This document shows, piece by piece, positions 45,593 through 59,402 of a DNA stretch of 64,000 nt. The stretch's first letter is position 1. Every line of letters begins with the position of its first letter. The stretch covers positions 310,001-374,000 of the forward strand of contig NZ_LWLS01000061.1 of assembly GCF_001905095.1 (NCBI RefSeq), read 5' to 3'. A program made the translations under genes and the position numbers. This DNA comes from Micromonospora sp. CB01531 (GTDB lineage Bacteria > Actinomycetota > Actinomycetes > Mycobacteriales > Micromonosporaceae). The notes beneath the pieces are model-generated. The model had not been told where the DNA came from. It was given only the letters and a program-made list of their open reading frames with translations, and made no database searches.

Positions 45593-46423
45593 TTACCTGG
45601 CGGAGGTGGTGGCTCGGACCCAGGGGAGGGCCAGGCGTTCGAGCAGGGTGAGGCCGGAGTAGAGCACGATGCTCATCAGCGCCACCAGCACGATCGCCGC
45701 CCATGCCGTCGGGTAGTCGCCGATGCCGTTGTACTGGATGATCTGCTGGCCCAGCCCGGGTTGGTCCGAGTAGAACTCCCCGATCACGGCGCCGATCGCG
45801 GCGAGCGGCATGGCCACCTTGAGCCCGACGAAGATCTGCGGCAGCGCGGCCGGGAAGCGCACCTTCCGGAACGCCTGCCACCACGACGCGTTGAGCGACC
45901 GGCCCAGCTCGGCGAGGTCCGTCGGGGTGGTGGTCAGCCCGGTCGCGGTGGACAGCACGATCGGGAAGAAGCAGAGCAGGAACACCATGGTCAGGATGGG
46001 TTTCTCCCCCCAGCCCACGGCGACCACGAGCAGCGGCCCGAAGGCGATCTTCGGCACCGCGTTGACCGCCACCAGCAGCGGCGCGAACATCCGCTCCACC
46101 CGGCGGGAGGCGGCCAGCGCCATGCCGATCAATACCCCGACGGCCGACGAGAGCAGAAAGCCGAGCAGGGTCATCCAGGTGGTGAGCCCCAGCGCCGGCA
46201 GCAGTACATGCGCCGACCCGGTCAGCGAGCGCCACACCGACTGCGGCGGGGGAAGCACCGCCTGGTGGATCAGGTGCAGCGAGGTGACCAGCCACCAGGC
46301 GGTCACCGTGATCACCAGCCCGATCGCCGGCAGCAGCACCGTGGTCGGGCGTACGGCCGACCGGCGCGGGACGGGCGGGGGCTGCGCCGGTGCCCCGGCG
46401 CTGCTCTCGGTCAATTGCGTCAA
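45593..46423 (-). CDS. ABC transporter permease (SsuC/TauC/ThiX type)
   Basis: Membrane subunit of 276 residues with about six helices and the permease coupling motif region LGRSLNASWWQAFRKVRFPAALPQIFVGLKVAMPLAAIGAVIGEF, typical of the taurine/sulfonate/pyrimidine-precursor uptake family. It follows the binding-protein gene on the same strand across a hairpin. The ATPase lies on the opposite strand at 47840. The substrate is probably a small organic acid, sulfonate or amine; not certain. Confidence 0.88.
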   Translation of the reverse strand: MTQLTESSAGAPAQPPPVPRRSAVRPTTVLLPAIGLVITVTAWWLVTSLHLIHQAVLPPPQSVWRSLTGSAHVLLPALGLTTWMTLLGFLLSSAVGVLIGMALAASRRVERMFAPLLVAVNAVPKIAFGPLLVVAVGWGEKPILTMVFLLCFFPIVLSTATGLTTTPTDLAELGRSLNASWWQAFRKVRFPAALPQIFVGLKVAMPLAAIGAVIGEFYSDQPGLGQQIIQYNGIGDYPTAWAAIVLVALMSIVLYSGLTLLERLALPWVRATTSAR

Positions 46424-46465
46424 GGTGTCCTCATCTCTCCGCCGGCCGGACGACCGGCACGCGAA

Positions 46466-46504
46466 GGGGGTGCCCCCGCCGGAGCCCCGGCGAGGCGCAC
46501 CCCC
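46466..46504 (-). terminator. Hairpin between binding-protein and permease genes
   Basis: 8-bp stem GGGGGTGC with its complement and an inner CGCCGG/CCGGCG helix, in the 99-base gap. It may attenuate the permease relative to the more abundant binding protein. Confidence 0.5.
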
Positions 46505-46522
46505 GTAGTCCGAACCGGCCGG

Positions 46523-47554
46523 TCAGGCCTTCGGCGCGAGGTTGAAGTCGATGATCTGGTCGGGGGTCAGGTTCTGCTTGAGCGCGCCCGCGCCCTGGAG
46601 CAGCGCGATGGACTTGGCCACCCGGCCGCTGTCCAGGGCGCCGATCGCGGTGCCGGAGTTGTTCGACCGGACGTACGCGGCCATCAGCTCCAGCTCGGCG
46701 GCGGCCGCGGCCGGGTTGGTCGCGTCCACGTTCTTCTTCAGGATGTCCGCCGCCTCCTTCGGGTTCGCGAGGCTGTACTCGAGGCCCTTGAGCAGCGCCG
46801 CGACGAAGCGCTTGACCATCTCCGGCTTTTCCTTGGCGATCTTCGCGGAGGTGATCAGCGCGTTGCCGTAGAGGTCCTGCATCACGTCGCTGTAGGGCAG
46901 CACGACCGGCTTCTTCGTGGTCACCGCCTGGACGGTCGGCTGGCCGACCACGAACTGACCGATGCCGTCGACCGAGCCGGAGCCCAGCATGCCGATCAGC
47001 GCCTGCGCCTCGCCATTGACCCAGGTCACCTTGCTGGCGTCGATGCCGGCCAGCTTGGCGTACGTCGGGAAGAGGTTGTAAACGACGGAGAACTTGGTGT
47101 CGGCAAGCCGCTTGCCCTCCAGGTCCTTCGGGGTGGCGATGTTCTTGCCCTCGACCGAGACGATGGCGGCCATGGTGCGCTGCTGGATCGCCGCCACCGC
47201 GACGAAGTCCTCGGCCTCGCCGTTGCCCATCTGCAGGAGGCCGCCGGTCAGGTCGATCGGGCCGAAGTCGGCCTGGCCGCCGGTGATGGTCTGGATAACC
47301 GAGCCGGTGCCCTGCCCGGGCTTGATGTCAACCTCGAAGCCGGCCTCCTTGAAGAAGCCCTTCTCCTTCGCCACCCAGGCGTACGAGTCACGCCCAAAGT
47401 TGCCGAACGAGGTGAGGTAGGTCACCTTCTCCAGGGTGCCGCTGGCCGCGTTCTTGGTGTCCGCGGACTTGTCCGAGTCGCCGCTGCAGCCGGCGACGAG
47501 GGCGAGGGCGGTGGCCAGCGCGGCGGCGGCGACCGTACGGGTCAGCCTTCTCAT
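46523..47554 (-). CDS. ABC transporter substrate-binding lipoprotein (NMT1/THI5-like)
   Basis: Lipoprotein of 343 residues with a signal peptide and lipobox (ALVAGC, Cys near residue 23). The type 2 binding fold of the NMT1/THI5/SsuA group follows: YLTSFGNFGRDSYAWVAKEKGFFKEAGFEVDIKPGQGTGSVIQTITGGQADFG, then AIVSVEGKNIATPKDLEGKRLA. The family binds sulfonates, nitrate-like anions or thiamine pyrimidine precursors. There is no TPP riboswitch upstream, which argues weakly against a thiamine-precursor role. First gene of the leftward half of the transporter locus. Confidence 0.88.
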   Translation of the reverse strand: MRRLTRTVAAAALATALALVAGCSGDSDKSADTKNAASGTLEKVTYLTSFGNFGRDSYAWVAKEKGFFKEAGFEVDIKPGQGTGSVIQTITGGQADFGPIDLTGGLLQMGNGEAEDFVAVAAIQQRTMAAIVSVEGKNIATPKDLEGKRLADTKFSVVYNLFPTYAKLAGIDASKVTWVNGEAQALIGMLGSGSVDGIGQFVVGQPTVQAVTTKKPVVLPYSDVMQDLYGNALITSAKIAKEKPEMVKRFVAALLKGLEYSLANPKEAADILKKNVDATNPAAAAAELELMAAYVRSNNSGTAIGALDSGRVAKSIALLQGAGALKQNLTPDQIIDFNLAPKA

Positions 47555-47839
47555 CTATGCACCATGTCCTTTCCGACCAGGCAATGTCCGCCTAGCCGGG
47601 TCGTGGTTCGACGGTACCGGCAGGAGGGGACAGCCGACCGGACCGTCGTGAGGGGATTCTTCGCGCGCAACAGCGTACGAGAAGCTAGTTGAATGCCGTC
47701 AGGCGTACGGGTTGCGGAACGGATACGAAGTTGCCTGACGTAAACCGGACTGCCGTCTAACCCGGACGGTGCTATGCAAGGCTGCGCCCGCTACGCTAGC
47801 CCGGCTCACGTTCGTGACGTGGAAGGGAGCCGGCGGGAG
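47555..47839. promoter_or_regulatory. Divergent promoter region of the transporter / LLM oxidoreductase locus
   Basis: 285 bases without a gene between the leftward binding protein and the rightward ATPase. An inverted repeat CGTCAGGC (47697-47704) with its complement (47733-47740) lies near the middle and could be an operator or leader hairpin. No known riboswitch is recognised. Confidence 0.35.
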
Positions 47840-48634
47840 ATGATCCGACTGTCCGAGGTGTCCCGCACCTTCGACGGCCGCTCGGGACGGGTCGAGGCCC
47901 TGCGCGGCATCGACCTCGACGTCGCGGAAGGCGAGTTCGTCGCCATCCTCGGCCGCTCCGGTTGCGGCAAGTCGACACTGCTCCGCATGATCGCCGGCCT
48001 GCTCCCGGCCACCGCGGGCGAGATCACCGTGGCCGGGACGCCCATCACCAAGCCCCGCCGGGACATCGCCATGCTGTTCCAGCGGCCCGCGCTGCTGCCC
48101 TGGCGCACGGTGCTGGACAACGTCCTGCTGCCGGTGGAGATCTTCGGCTGGAGCCGGGCGAAGCACCGGGACCGGGCCTGCGAGCTGCTGGCGATGGCCG
48201 GGCTCGGCGGCTTCGAGAAGCGCCTGCCGCACGAGCTCTCCGGCGGCATGCAGCAGCGGGTCTCGCTGTGCCGGTCGCTGATCGGCGGACCACGCGTGAT
48301 GCTCATGGACGAGCCCTTCTCGGCGCTCGACGCGCTCACCCGGGAGGAACTCTCCGGCGAGCTCCAGCGGGTGCACATGGAGACGAAGGCGACCATCGTC
48401 TTCGTCACCCACTCCATCGACGAGGCGGTGCTGCTCGCCGACCGGGTGGTCGTGCTCAGTCCGCGCCCCGGCCGGATCCGCAAGGTGGTCGAGGTGGACG
48501 TCCCCCGGCCGCGCACCCTCGGCCGGCACGCGCACCTGGCCGACGTGGCCCGGATCAGCGCCGACCTGCACGAGCTGCTGATGGAGCGGGACGCGCCCGC
48601 GCAGCCGGAGCCGGCCGGGGCGGCCCGGCAGTGA
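47840..48634 (+). CDS. ABC transporter ATP-binding protein (SsuB/TauB type)
   Basis: ATPase of 264 residues with Walker A GRSGCGKST (residue about 38), Q-loop MLFQRPALLPW, signature LSGGMQQRVSLCRSL (residue about 137), Walker B VMLMDEPFSALD and H-loop VTHSIDEAVLLADR, all typical of the taurine/sulfonate uptake family. It serves the permease and binding protein encoded divergently. ATG at 47840 gives a start just before the first beta-strand. Its stop overlaps a GTG six bases before the next ATG. Confidence 0.92.
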   Translation: MIRLSEVSRTFDGRSGRVEALRGIDLDVAEGEFVAILGRSGCGKSTLLRMIAGLLPATAGEITVAGTPITKPRRDIAMLFQRPALLPWRTVLDNVLLPVEIFGWSRAKHRDRACELLAMAGLGGFEKRLPHELSGGMQQRVSLCRSLIGGPRVMLMDEPFSALDALTREELSGELQRVHMETKATIVFVTHSIDEAVLLADRVVVLSPRPGRIRKVVEVDVPRPRTLGRHAHLADVARISADLHELLMERDAPAQPEPAGAARQ

Positions 48635-48636
48635 CC

Positions 48637-49587
48637 ATGCGAGTGTCGGTCTTCACCGAGCCGCACCGCGGAGCCAGCTACGACAACCAGCTCCGCTTCG
48701 CCCGGCGGGTGGAGGAAACCGGCTTCGAGGGCTTCTTCCGGGCCGACCACTACCGGTCGATGGGCGATGACCCGGGCCTGCCCGGGCCCACGGACGCCTG
48801 GCTCACGCTGGCCGCGCTGGCCCGGGAGACCTCCCGGATCCGGCTCGGCACGCTGGTCAGCTCGGCCACCTTCCGGCTGCCCGGGCCCCTGGCCGTGCTG
48901 GTCGCCCAGGTCGACCAGATGAGCGGCGGCCGGGTCGAGCTGGGCCTCGGCGCGGGCTGGTACGAGCGGGAGCACACCGCGTACGGCATCCCGTTCCCCC
49001 CGGTCGTGGAGCGGTTCGACCGGCTGGCCGAGCAGCTGGAGATCATCACCGGGCTGTGGCGTACCCCGGCGGACGAGACGTTCAGCTTCGCCGGCGAGCA
49101 CTACCAACTCCTCGACGCGCCCGCGCTGCCCAAGCCGGTGCAGCGGCCCGGCCCGCCGGTGATCGTCGGTGGGCGGGGCCCCAAGCGCACCCCTGAGCTG
49201 GCCGCCCGGTACGCCGACGAGTTCAACCTGCCGTTCAAGTCTGTCGCCGAGACGGCCGCCGCATACGACCGGGTACGCGAGGCGTGCGACCGGACCGGCC
49301 GCGCCGAGTCGGGGCGGCCGCCGCTGGTGCTCTCCGCCGGGGTGGTGGTGGCCATCGGCCGTACCGACGCGGAGGCGCAGCGCCGGGCCGCGCCGCTGCA
49401 CGTCAAGAGCGCCCTCCCCGCGGAGGATCCGGTGATCGGCTCACCCGCCCAACTCGTCGACCGGCTCGGCGAGTTCGCCGTCGTCGGCGCCACCCGGGTA
49501 CACCTGCGCCTGATCGACTTCGACGACCTCGACCACCTGGAGCTCATCGCCGCCGAGGTGCTCCCCCAACTGGACGGAACCCGATGA
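48637..49587 (+). CDS. LLM-class (luciferase-like) flavin/F420-dependent oxidoreductase
   Basis: TIM-barrel oxidoreductase of 316 residues. It begins MRVSVFTEPHRGASYDNQLRFARRVEETGFEGFFRADHY and includes RIRLGTLVSSATFRLPGPLAVLVAQVDQMSGGRVELGLGAGWYEREHTAYGIPFP, the LLM-class core, and PPVIVGGRGPKRTPELAARYADEFN. The subgroup often uses F420, but FMN monooxygenases share the motifs. It is coupled to the transporter ATPase (GTG at 48631 overlaps its stop) and to the cupin gene, so it probably acts on the imported compound. Confidence 0.9.
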   Translation: MRVSVFTEPHRGASYDNQLRFARRVEETGFEGFFRADHYRSMGDDPGLPGPTDAWLTLAALARETSRIRLGTLVSSATFRLPGPLAVLVAQVDQMSGGRVELGLGAGWYEREHTAYGIPFPPVVERFDRLAEQLEIITGLWRTPADETFSFAGEHYQLLDAPALPKPVQRPGPPVIVGGRGPKRTPELAARYADEFNLPFKSVAETAAAYDRVREACDRTGRAESGRPPLVLSAGVVVAIGRTDAEAQRRAAPLHVKSALPAEDPVIGSPAQLVDRLGEFAVVGATRVHLRLIDFDDLDHLELIAAEVLPQLDGTR

Positions 49588-49892
49588 CCGACCTCTCCGC
49601 CGACCTCGAACTCGGCCCCGTGGGCCAGGAGATCGTCTTCGAGAACGACAAGGTGCGGGTCTGGCACATCCGCCTGGAGCCGGGCGAGCGGCAGCCGCTG
49701 CACCGGCACGCCCACCCGTACCTGGTGGTCGCGATCCAGGGTGCGAAGAACGTGGTGCAGACCATCGACGGCACCACCATCGATGCCGACGAGCCGACCG
49801 GCGGGGTGGTCTACCGCGACCCCGGCGCCGTGCACATGCTGACCAACGTCGGCGACACCACCTACCTGGCCCGCCTCGTCGAGCTGAAGTAA
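49584..49892 (+). CDS. Small cupin-domain protein
   Basis: A 102-residue single cupin. Metal-ligand motifs are partly present: GERQPLHRHAHPYLVVAIQG (His-X-His type with Glu missing) and later DPGAVHMLTNVGDTTY. It could bind a metal or a small carboxylate. ATG overlaps the LLM oxidoreductase stop by 4 bases. The operon context suggests a role in metabolism of the compound handled by the transporter and oxidoreductase. Confidence 0.85.
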   Translation: MTDLSADLELGPVGQEIVFENDKVRVWHIRLEPGERQPLHRHAHPYLVVAIQGAKNVVQTIDGTTIDADEPTGGVVYRDPGAVHMLTNVGDTTYLARLVELK

Positions 49893-49953
49893 CCACCCCG
49901 ACACCAGCGCGCCGCACCCAGAGTGGTAAGTGGCGATCGACCCCACCTGGCCG

Positions 49954-49959
49954 TAACGT
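49954..49959 (+). promoter_or_regulatory. Putative -10 element of a leaderless promoter
   Basis: TAACGT, 7 nt before the ATG at 49967. Confidence 0.4.
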
Positions 49960-49966
49960 GCCGGAC

Positions 49967-52900
49967 ATGGCCTTTCGGACGTGGGGCAGGCTGCTGCTCA
50001 CGGCGCTCGTGGTGAGCTTGCTGGCCGGGGCCGGCCAGCTCGGCATCGCATACGGGTTCGGCGTCGTACGCCTCAACGGCGCGTTCATCGACGGCTCGGT
50101 CAACCGGTGGCCGGCCCAGCTCGTCTGGGTCGCCTGGTTCGCGGCGATCGCCGCGGTGACCGGCGCCGTCCTCACCGAACGGTTCGCCCGGCGGGACGGG
50201 CTGCCCGGCGGCACCAGCGAACAGCTCGCCGTCGCCGGTGCCGCCGCCCTGGGCGCGATCGTCGTCGCACCACTGTGCATGCAGCCGGCCCGCGCGGCCG
50301 AGCTCGGCGGCACCATCGAGCCGGTGTGGGCGGTCGGCATCTGCGCGATCCTCGGCGCGGTGGTCGGGGCGGGCGCCGCGATCGCCGTCCTGCTCAAGCC
50401 GCCGCTGGGTTGGAACATCGCGCTGTCCGCGGGGGCTGTCTGGCTGCTCGCGCTGGTCTCCGCCGCGCCGTCGGTGGCCTCGACCGGGCCGCTGCTCAGC
50501 GTACGCCTGGGGGTCCTCGAACCGTCCTGGCTGGATCCCGCGCCGGCGCAACGCCTGGCCGCGCTGATCATGCCCACGGTGGCCCTGCTGGCCGGCGCGG
50601 CCGTCGGGGCGCTGGCCCGCCGGCGCGGGCACTCCCCGCTCGTCGGGGGGGCGGCCGGGGCGGCCGGCCCGATCCTGCTGGCCTTCGCGTACCTGACCGC
50701 CGGCCCCGGCGTCGCGACCGACCGCTACCAGCTCGCCCCCTACTACGGGGCGCTGGTCGCGGTGGCCGTCGGGGCGCTCGGCTCGGCCGCCACGACGGTG
50801 CTGCGCCGGCCGGTCGCGGAGACCGAAACCACCGCGATCGAGCCGACCGACATCCTCCAGCCCCTGCCGTCGTCGCCCGCCGGTCCCGGCGACCCGGGCT
50901 TCGCCGCGGAGCCGGCCACCGACTCCCTGGCGGCTGTCGAACGTACGGCCATGCAATCGAGCCTTCCCGAGGCCGGGCGGGAGCCGACCCCCCGGAGTGC
51001 CGGCGCCCCCACACCCGCCCACTGGGACTGGCCGCGGCCCTCCGGGCTCACGCCATCGCCCCGGCCGGCCCACCGGTCCCGGGCCGACCGGACGACCCCC
51101 GACCGCACCGGCCTGGACGACCGCACGGTTTCCGAGGAGCACACCGCGTTCGAGGACCGCCCGGCCGCGGCCGGGCCCATCGAGATCGAGGGCCCGCGCA
51201 CCTCCGGCGACCGCGCCGGCGTTGACCGCCGCATTGCCGCCGGCCACGCCGCCTCCGTTGAGCCCGCCACCCCGGCCGGCCGGGGTGGCACCGACGAGCG
51301 CAACTCCGCCGACGAGCCGGGTTCCCTCGCCGGGGCCGCTGCCGAGCCGGAGCCGGCGGCTTCGCCGAGCCCGGCCGGCGACGCCGGCAGCGATGTGCCC
51401 GAGGCCGTGCGGGACGCCGACGACCTGACGCAGACTCTGCCGGTGCCCGGGCTGCTGCCCCCGCGGCGGCGCACCGCCGCCATCGACGTGCTCGCCGCCG
51501 GCCGCCCGGCGCCGGAGCAGGCGGTCAAGCCGCAGGAGTCGACCGCCGCCCCGGCCCCGGCGACGCTTCCGGAGCGGATGCCGTCGCCGGACGTCGCGGC
51601 GCTCGCGGGCGCGGCGCCGTCGCCGCGGGCCGAAACGCCGGCCGGACCGGAGCCGGACCACAGCACGCCACTCGGGGAGGCAGCCACGACGTCGCCCACC
51701 GTGCCACCGGGCGGCGGCCTGCCCGACCACGAGGCGCCGGCCCGGGCGGACGGAGACGACTCGACGGCCCCGGCACCCGCCGCGCGACCGACTGCCGGTC
51801 GCCAGTCCCGCCGGCAACCGCGGCCGGCACCGGCCGCGGCCAAGGCGGTCCCGGCCGAAGCGGGCAGCGGCCAGCTGACCGACGCCGAAACGGACCCGCG
51901 AACGGATTCGCCTGCCGTGGACGCCGCCGCGCCGGTCCAGGTCGGGCAGGAGCCGGCCGCAGCCGCACCGGAGAGCGCGTCGGCGAACCCCTCGGCGGCG
52001 GAGGCGGCGGCCGGTGCCGGCGATCCGGGCTCGACGAGCGCCCGCCCGGGCAGCCGATCCAGGCGCGGACGCAAGACCCGCACCAGCCCGGCAACCGCAA
52101 CGACTCCGGCCGGCGCGACGAGCCCCGCCCCGGCCTCGTCGACCGGGGCGACCCCAGCCGAGGCGGCGCCCGGCGCGGCGGCCTCCACCGAGGCGAAGCC
52201 GGCCGAAGGAACGCCCGGCGCGGCGCCCTCCATCGAGGCGAAGCCGGCCCAAGCGACCCGAGCCCGCCGGAGGCCAGCCCGGACGGCCTCGACCGAGGCG
52301 GACCCGGCCCGGGCGCCCCGGATCGAGGCGGACCCGGCCCAGGCGGCCCCGATCGAGGCGCCGCACGTTCGGGCGACACCAGAGGTGCCCCCGGCCGACC
52401 CGCACCCGGCTGCGCCCGAGGTCGACGTACCGGCGCGCTCGGCGTCTCCGGCGACGCCGCCGGCCCCCCGGGCGGCCGGTGACCTCGACCAGCGGCCCGG
52501 CGGCCGGACGCCGCTGTTCGGCGCCGAGCCGTCCGACGCCACGGCGGATCCCCAGATCAACGAGGGTGGACGCCCAACCCGGAGTTACTTCTTCTCCGAC
52601 GACGAGCCCGCGGCGACCGACCTACCCGGGCCGGCCGACGCACCGGCGTCGCCGCGCCCGCGCTTCCCGATCTTCGAGGACGTGACGGATCCGCCGGAGG
52701 AAGCCCTGCCGACCGGGCCGGTGGCACTCCCACCCAGCCAACCGGTCGGCCCACGGGACGGTGCCGGGCCGGGCAGCAGCGGCGGCGGCGACCCGACCGG
52801 TGCCACCGGCAGCACGACGGACACTCCGGACCGGACGGAGGCGCCGACCGGGGCAGCCCAGGTCGAGCCGATGCCGCGTCCCCGTCACCGGGCCCTGCCC

Positions 52901-53230
52901 GACCTGGGCCGGGAGGCCCGTTGGGACGCCTTCGCCAACGCCCGGCAGGCGACCCCCGTCCTGCCGAACGCCCCGCAGCCCGGCGGCCGGCACGCCGACA
53001 CCACCGGATCCCCGACCGAAGGTGAGGAGGGCGGGGAGCCGGGTGACGGACGGTCGAAGCTCCGTGGCCTGTTCCGGCGCAACCGGGCCAAGGGCACGCC
53101 GGGTGACGCGGGCCGCGAGTCCGAGTCGCTGGCGCAGGACGATGAGTACGTCGACTGGGTCGCCGGACTCGCCTCGGACGACGGGCAGGACATCCCTACG
53201 CTGCGCGGCGGCCGCCACCACCGCGACTGA
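49967..53230 (+). CDS. Large membrane protein with very long disordered Pro/Ala/Glu-rich tail
   Basis: A protein of 1087 residues that I cannot assign. The first 290 residues hold about eight hydrophobic segments (for example LLLTALVVSLLAGAGQLGIAY and LVWVAWFAAIAAVTGAVL). The remaining 800 are low-complexity, rich in Pro, Ala, Glu, Thr and Arg. Near-repeats such as STEAKPAEGTPG, SIEAKPAQATRA and STEADPARAPR lie around residues 735 to 800. The C-terminus ends DEYVDWVAGLASDDGQDIPTLRGGRHHRD. It starts 7 nt after TAACGT; an upstream in-frame GTG at 49958 would overlap that hexamer. It is divergent in function from the thiamine operon that faces it. Confidence 0.78.
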   Translation: MAFRTWGRLLLTALVVSLLAGAGQLGIAYGFGVVRLNGAFIDGSVNRWPAQLVWVAWFAAIAAVTGAVLTERFARRDGLPGGTSEQLAVAGAAALGAIVVAPLCMQPARAAELGGTIEPVWAVGICAILGAVVGAGAAIAVLLKPPLGWNIALSAGAVWLLALVSAAPSVASTGPLLSVRLGVLEPSWLDPAPAQRLAALIMPTVALLAGAAVGALARRRGHSPLVGGAAGAAGPILLAFAYLTAGPGVATDRYQLAPYYGALVAVAVGALGSAATTVLRRPVAETETTAIEPTDILQPLPSSPAGPGDPGFAAEPATDSLAAVERTAMQSSLPEAGREPTPRSAGAPTPAHWDWPRPSGLTPSPRPAHRSRADRTTPDRTGLDDRTVSEEHTAFEDRPAAAGPIEIEGPRTSGDRAGVDRRIAAGHAASVEPATPAGRGGTDERNSADEPGSLAGAAAEPEPAASPSPAGDAGSDVPEAVRDADDLTQTLPVPGLLPPRRRTAAIDVLAAGRPAPEQAVKPQESTAAPAPATLPERMPSPDVAALAGAAPSPRAETPAGPEPDHSTPLGEAATTSPTVPPGGGLPDHEAPARADGDDSTAPAPAARPTAGRQSRRQPRPAPAAAKAVPAEAGSGQLTDAETDPRTDSPAVDAAAPVQVGQEPAAAAPESASANPSAAEAAAGAGDPGSTSARPGSRSRRGRKTRTSPATATTPAGATSPAPASSTGATPAEAAPGAAASTEAKPAEGTPGAAPSIEAKPAQATRARRRPARTASTEADPARAPRIEADPAQAAPIEAPHVRATPEVPPADPHPAAPEVDVPARSASPATPPAPRAAGDLDQRPGGRTPLFGAEPSDATADPQINEGGRPTRSYFFSDDEPAATDLPGPADAPASPRPRFPIFEDVTDPPEEALPTGPVALPPSQPVGPRDGAGPGSSGGGDPTGATGSTTDTPDRTEAPTGAAQVEPMPRPRHRALPDLGREARWDAFANARQATPVLPNAPQPGGRHADTTGSPTEGEEGGEPGDGRSKLRGLFRRNRAKGTPGDAGRESESLAQDDEYVDWVAGLASDDGQDIPTLRGGRHHRD

Positions 53231-53234
53231 CCCC

Positions 53235-53270
53235 CCGGTCCGGGCCGGCCACCTGGCCGGTCCGGGCCGG
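53235..53270. terminator. Hairpin and direct repeat between convergent genes
   Basis: CCGGCCA and its complement (53245-53260) form a tight hairpin, flanked by two copies of CCGGTCCGGGCCGG (53235-53248 and 53257-53270). It lies between the stops at 53230 and 53277 and may end both transcripts. Confidence 0.5.
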
Positions 53271-53276
53271 AGGCGC

Positions 53277-58511
<5,235 letters not shown>

Positions 58512-58518
<7 letters not shown>

Positions 58519-59138
58519 GTCAGTGCCCCGAGCAGCTCGGCGGCGGTCCGGGCCGGGTCGGCGGCCTCGGACAGCGCCCCGACCACCGCCACCCCGTACG
58601 CCCCGGCGGCCCGCAGCGCCGGCACCCGCGCGGCGGTCACCCCGCCGATCGCGATCACCGGTACGTCCACCGCCCCGGCGACCGCGCGTACCCCCTGGGG
58701 GCCGATCGGGTCGGGCAGCCCGGCCTTGGTGGCGGTGGCGTGGCAGGGACCCACGCCCAGGTAGCTGGCTCCGGCGGCGACCGCCGCGACGGCGGCCCCC
58801 GGTTCCCGAGCGGTGGCGCCGAGCACGGCGGCGGCGCCGAGCACGTGACGGGCGGCTGCCACGGGCAGGTCGTCCGCTCCGACGTGGCCACCTGCGGCGT
58901 CCACCGCGAGCGCCACGTGCAGCCGGTCGTTGACCAGGCAGGTCGCCCCGTACGGCCGGCACAGCGCGACCACCCGATGGGCCAGTTCGTACGCCTCCCG
59001 GTCGGTAGCGTCGTCCAAAACCCGGACCTGGACGACCAGTTCGGCGCGGGCCACCGGCAGGGCGGCGCGCAGCACGGCGAGCGGATCCCGCCCCGGCCGA
59101 GTGTCGGTGATCAGATGCAGACGTCCCAGGGACGGCAC
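58512..59138 (-). CDS. thiE: Thiamine phosphate synthase ThiE (operon leader)
   Basis: Couples HMP-PP and thiazole phosphate to thiamine phosphate. The 208-residue TIM barrel starts VPSLGRLHLITDTRPG and keeps CLVNDRLHVALAVDAAGGHVGADDLPV (Asn-Asp and HxGxxD), GVGPCHATATK (TxTK phosphate loop) and PVIAIGGV. The first R-x-K pair is altered (VQVRVLDD). It is the first gene after the TPP riboswitch, with GGAG 7 nt before the GTG, and the purine-rich site abuts the riboswitch 3' side. Confidence 0.93.
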
Positions 59139-59148
59139 GGCAACACTC

Positions 59149-59236
59149 CTCCCTGCGCCGGCATTACCCGGATCAGGTTCGACGGTCGGGGGCTGCAGCC
59201 CCCCTCTCAGCCCGGTGCACCGGGCTCCCGTGAGTC
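59149..59236 (-). promoter_or_regulatory. TPP riboswitch (THI element)
   Basis: On the minus strand the aptamer shows ACGGGAGCCCGG, the pyrimidine-sensor CTGAGAGG (59203-59210), a G/C hairpin, and the pyrophosphate-sensor GACCGTCGAACCTGATC, then CCGGGTAATGCCGGCGCAGGGAG. This is the conserved THI-box order. It ends about 10 bases before the thiE start, overlapping the ribosome-binding purines, so control is probably at translation initiation. It should govern the seven-gene thi operon. A TACTGT hexamer upstream (minus strand, about 59247-59252) is a possible -10. Confidence 0.95.
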
Positions 59237-59402
59237 ACTTGTGGCCTACAGTACGACGTCCGCCGCGGATCCGCCAAGGCCGGTGGCACTTTTCCCACCC
59301 ACCGCCGCCCTGCCCGGCCACGGGTGCTGCCAGCAGGCTGGAGCGGACAGCACGCTGCCCCGGTGCCGAACAGAACGGGCGCCGGGGCAGCGGAAAGCCG
59401 GG

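Noticed and set aside
46523..47554. Thiamine-precursor transporter because of the THI5-like binding protein
   Set aside because: No TPP riboswitch upstream and the linked genes are an LLM oxidoreductase and a cupin; a sulfonate or other small organic substrate is at least as likely.
47697..47740. Riboswitch in the leader of the transporter locus
   Set aside because: Only an 8-bp inverted repeat is seen; none of the conserved cores of known riboswitches is present.
49862..52405. 847-residue Arg/Gly-rich minus-strand open frame
   Set aside because: Shadow of the Pro/Ala-rich tail encoded on the plus strand.
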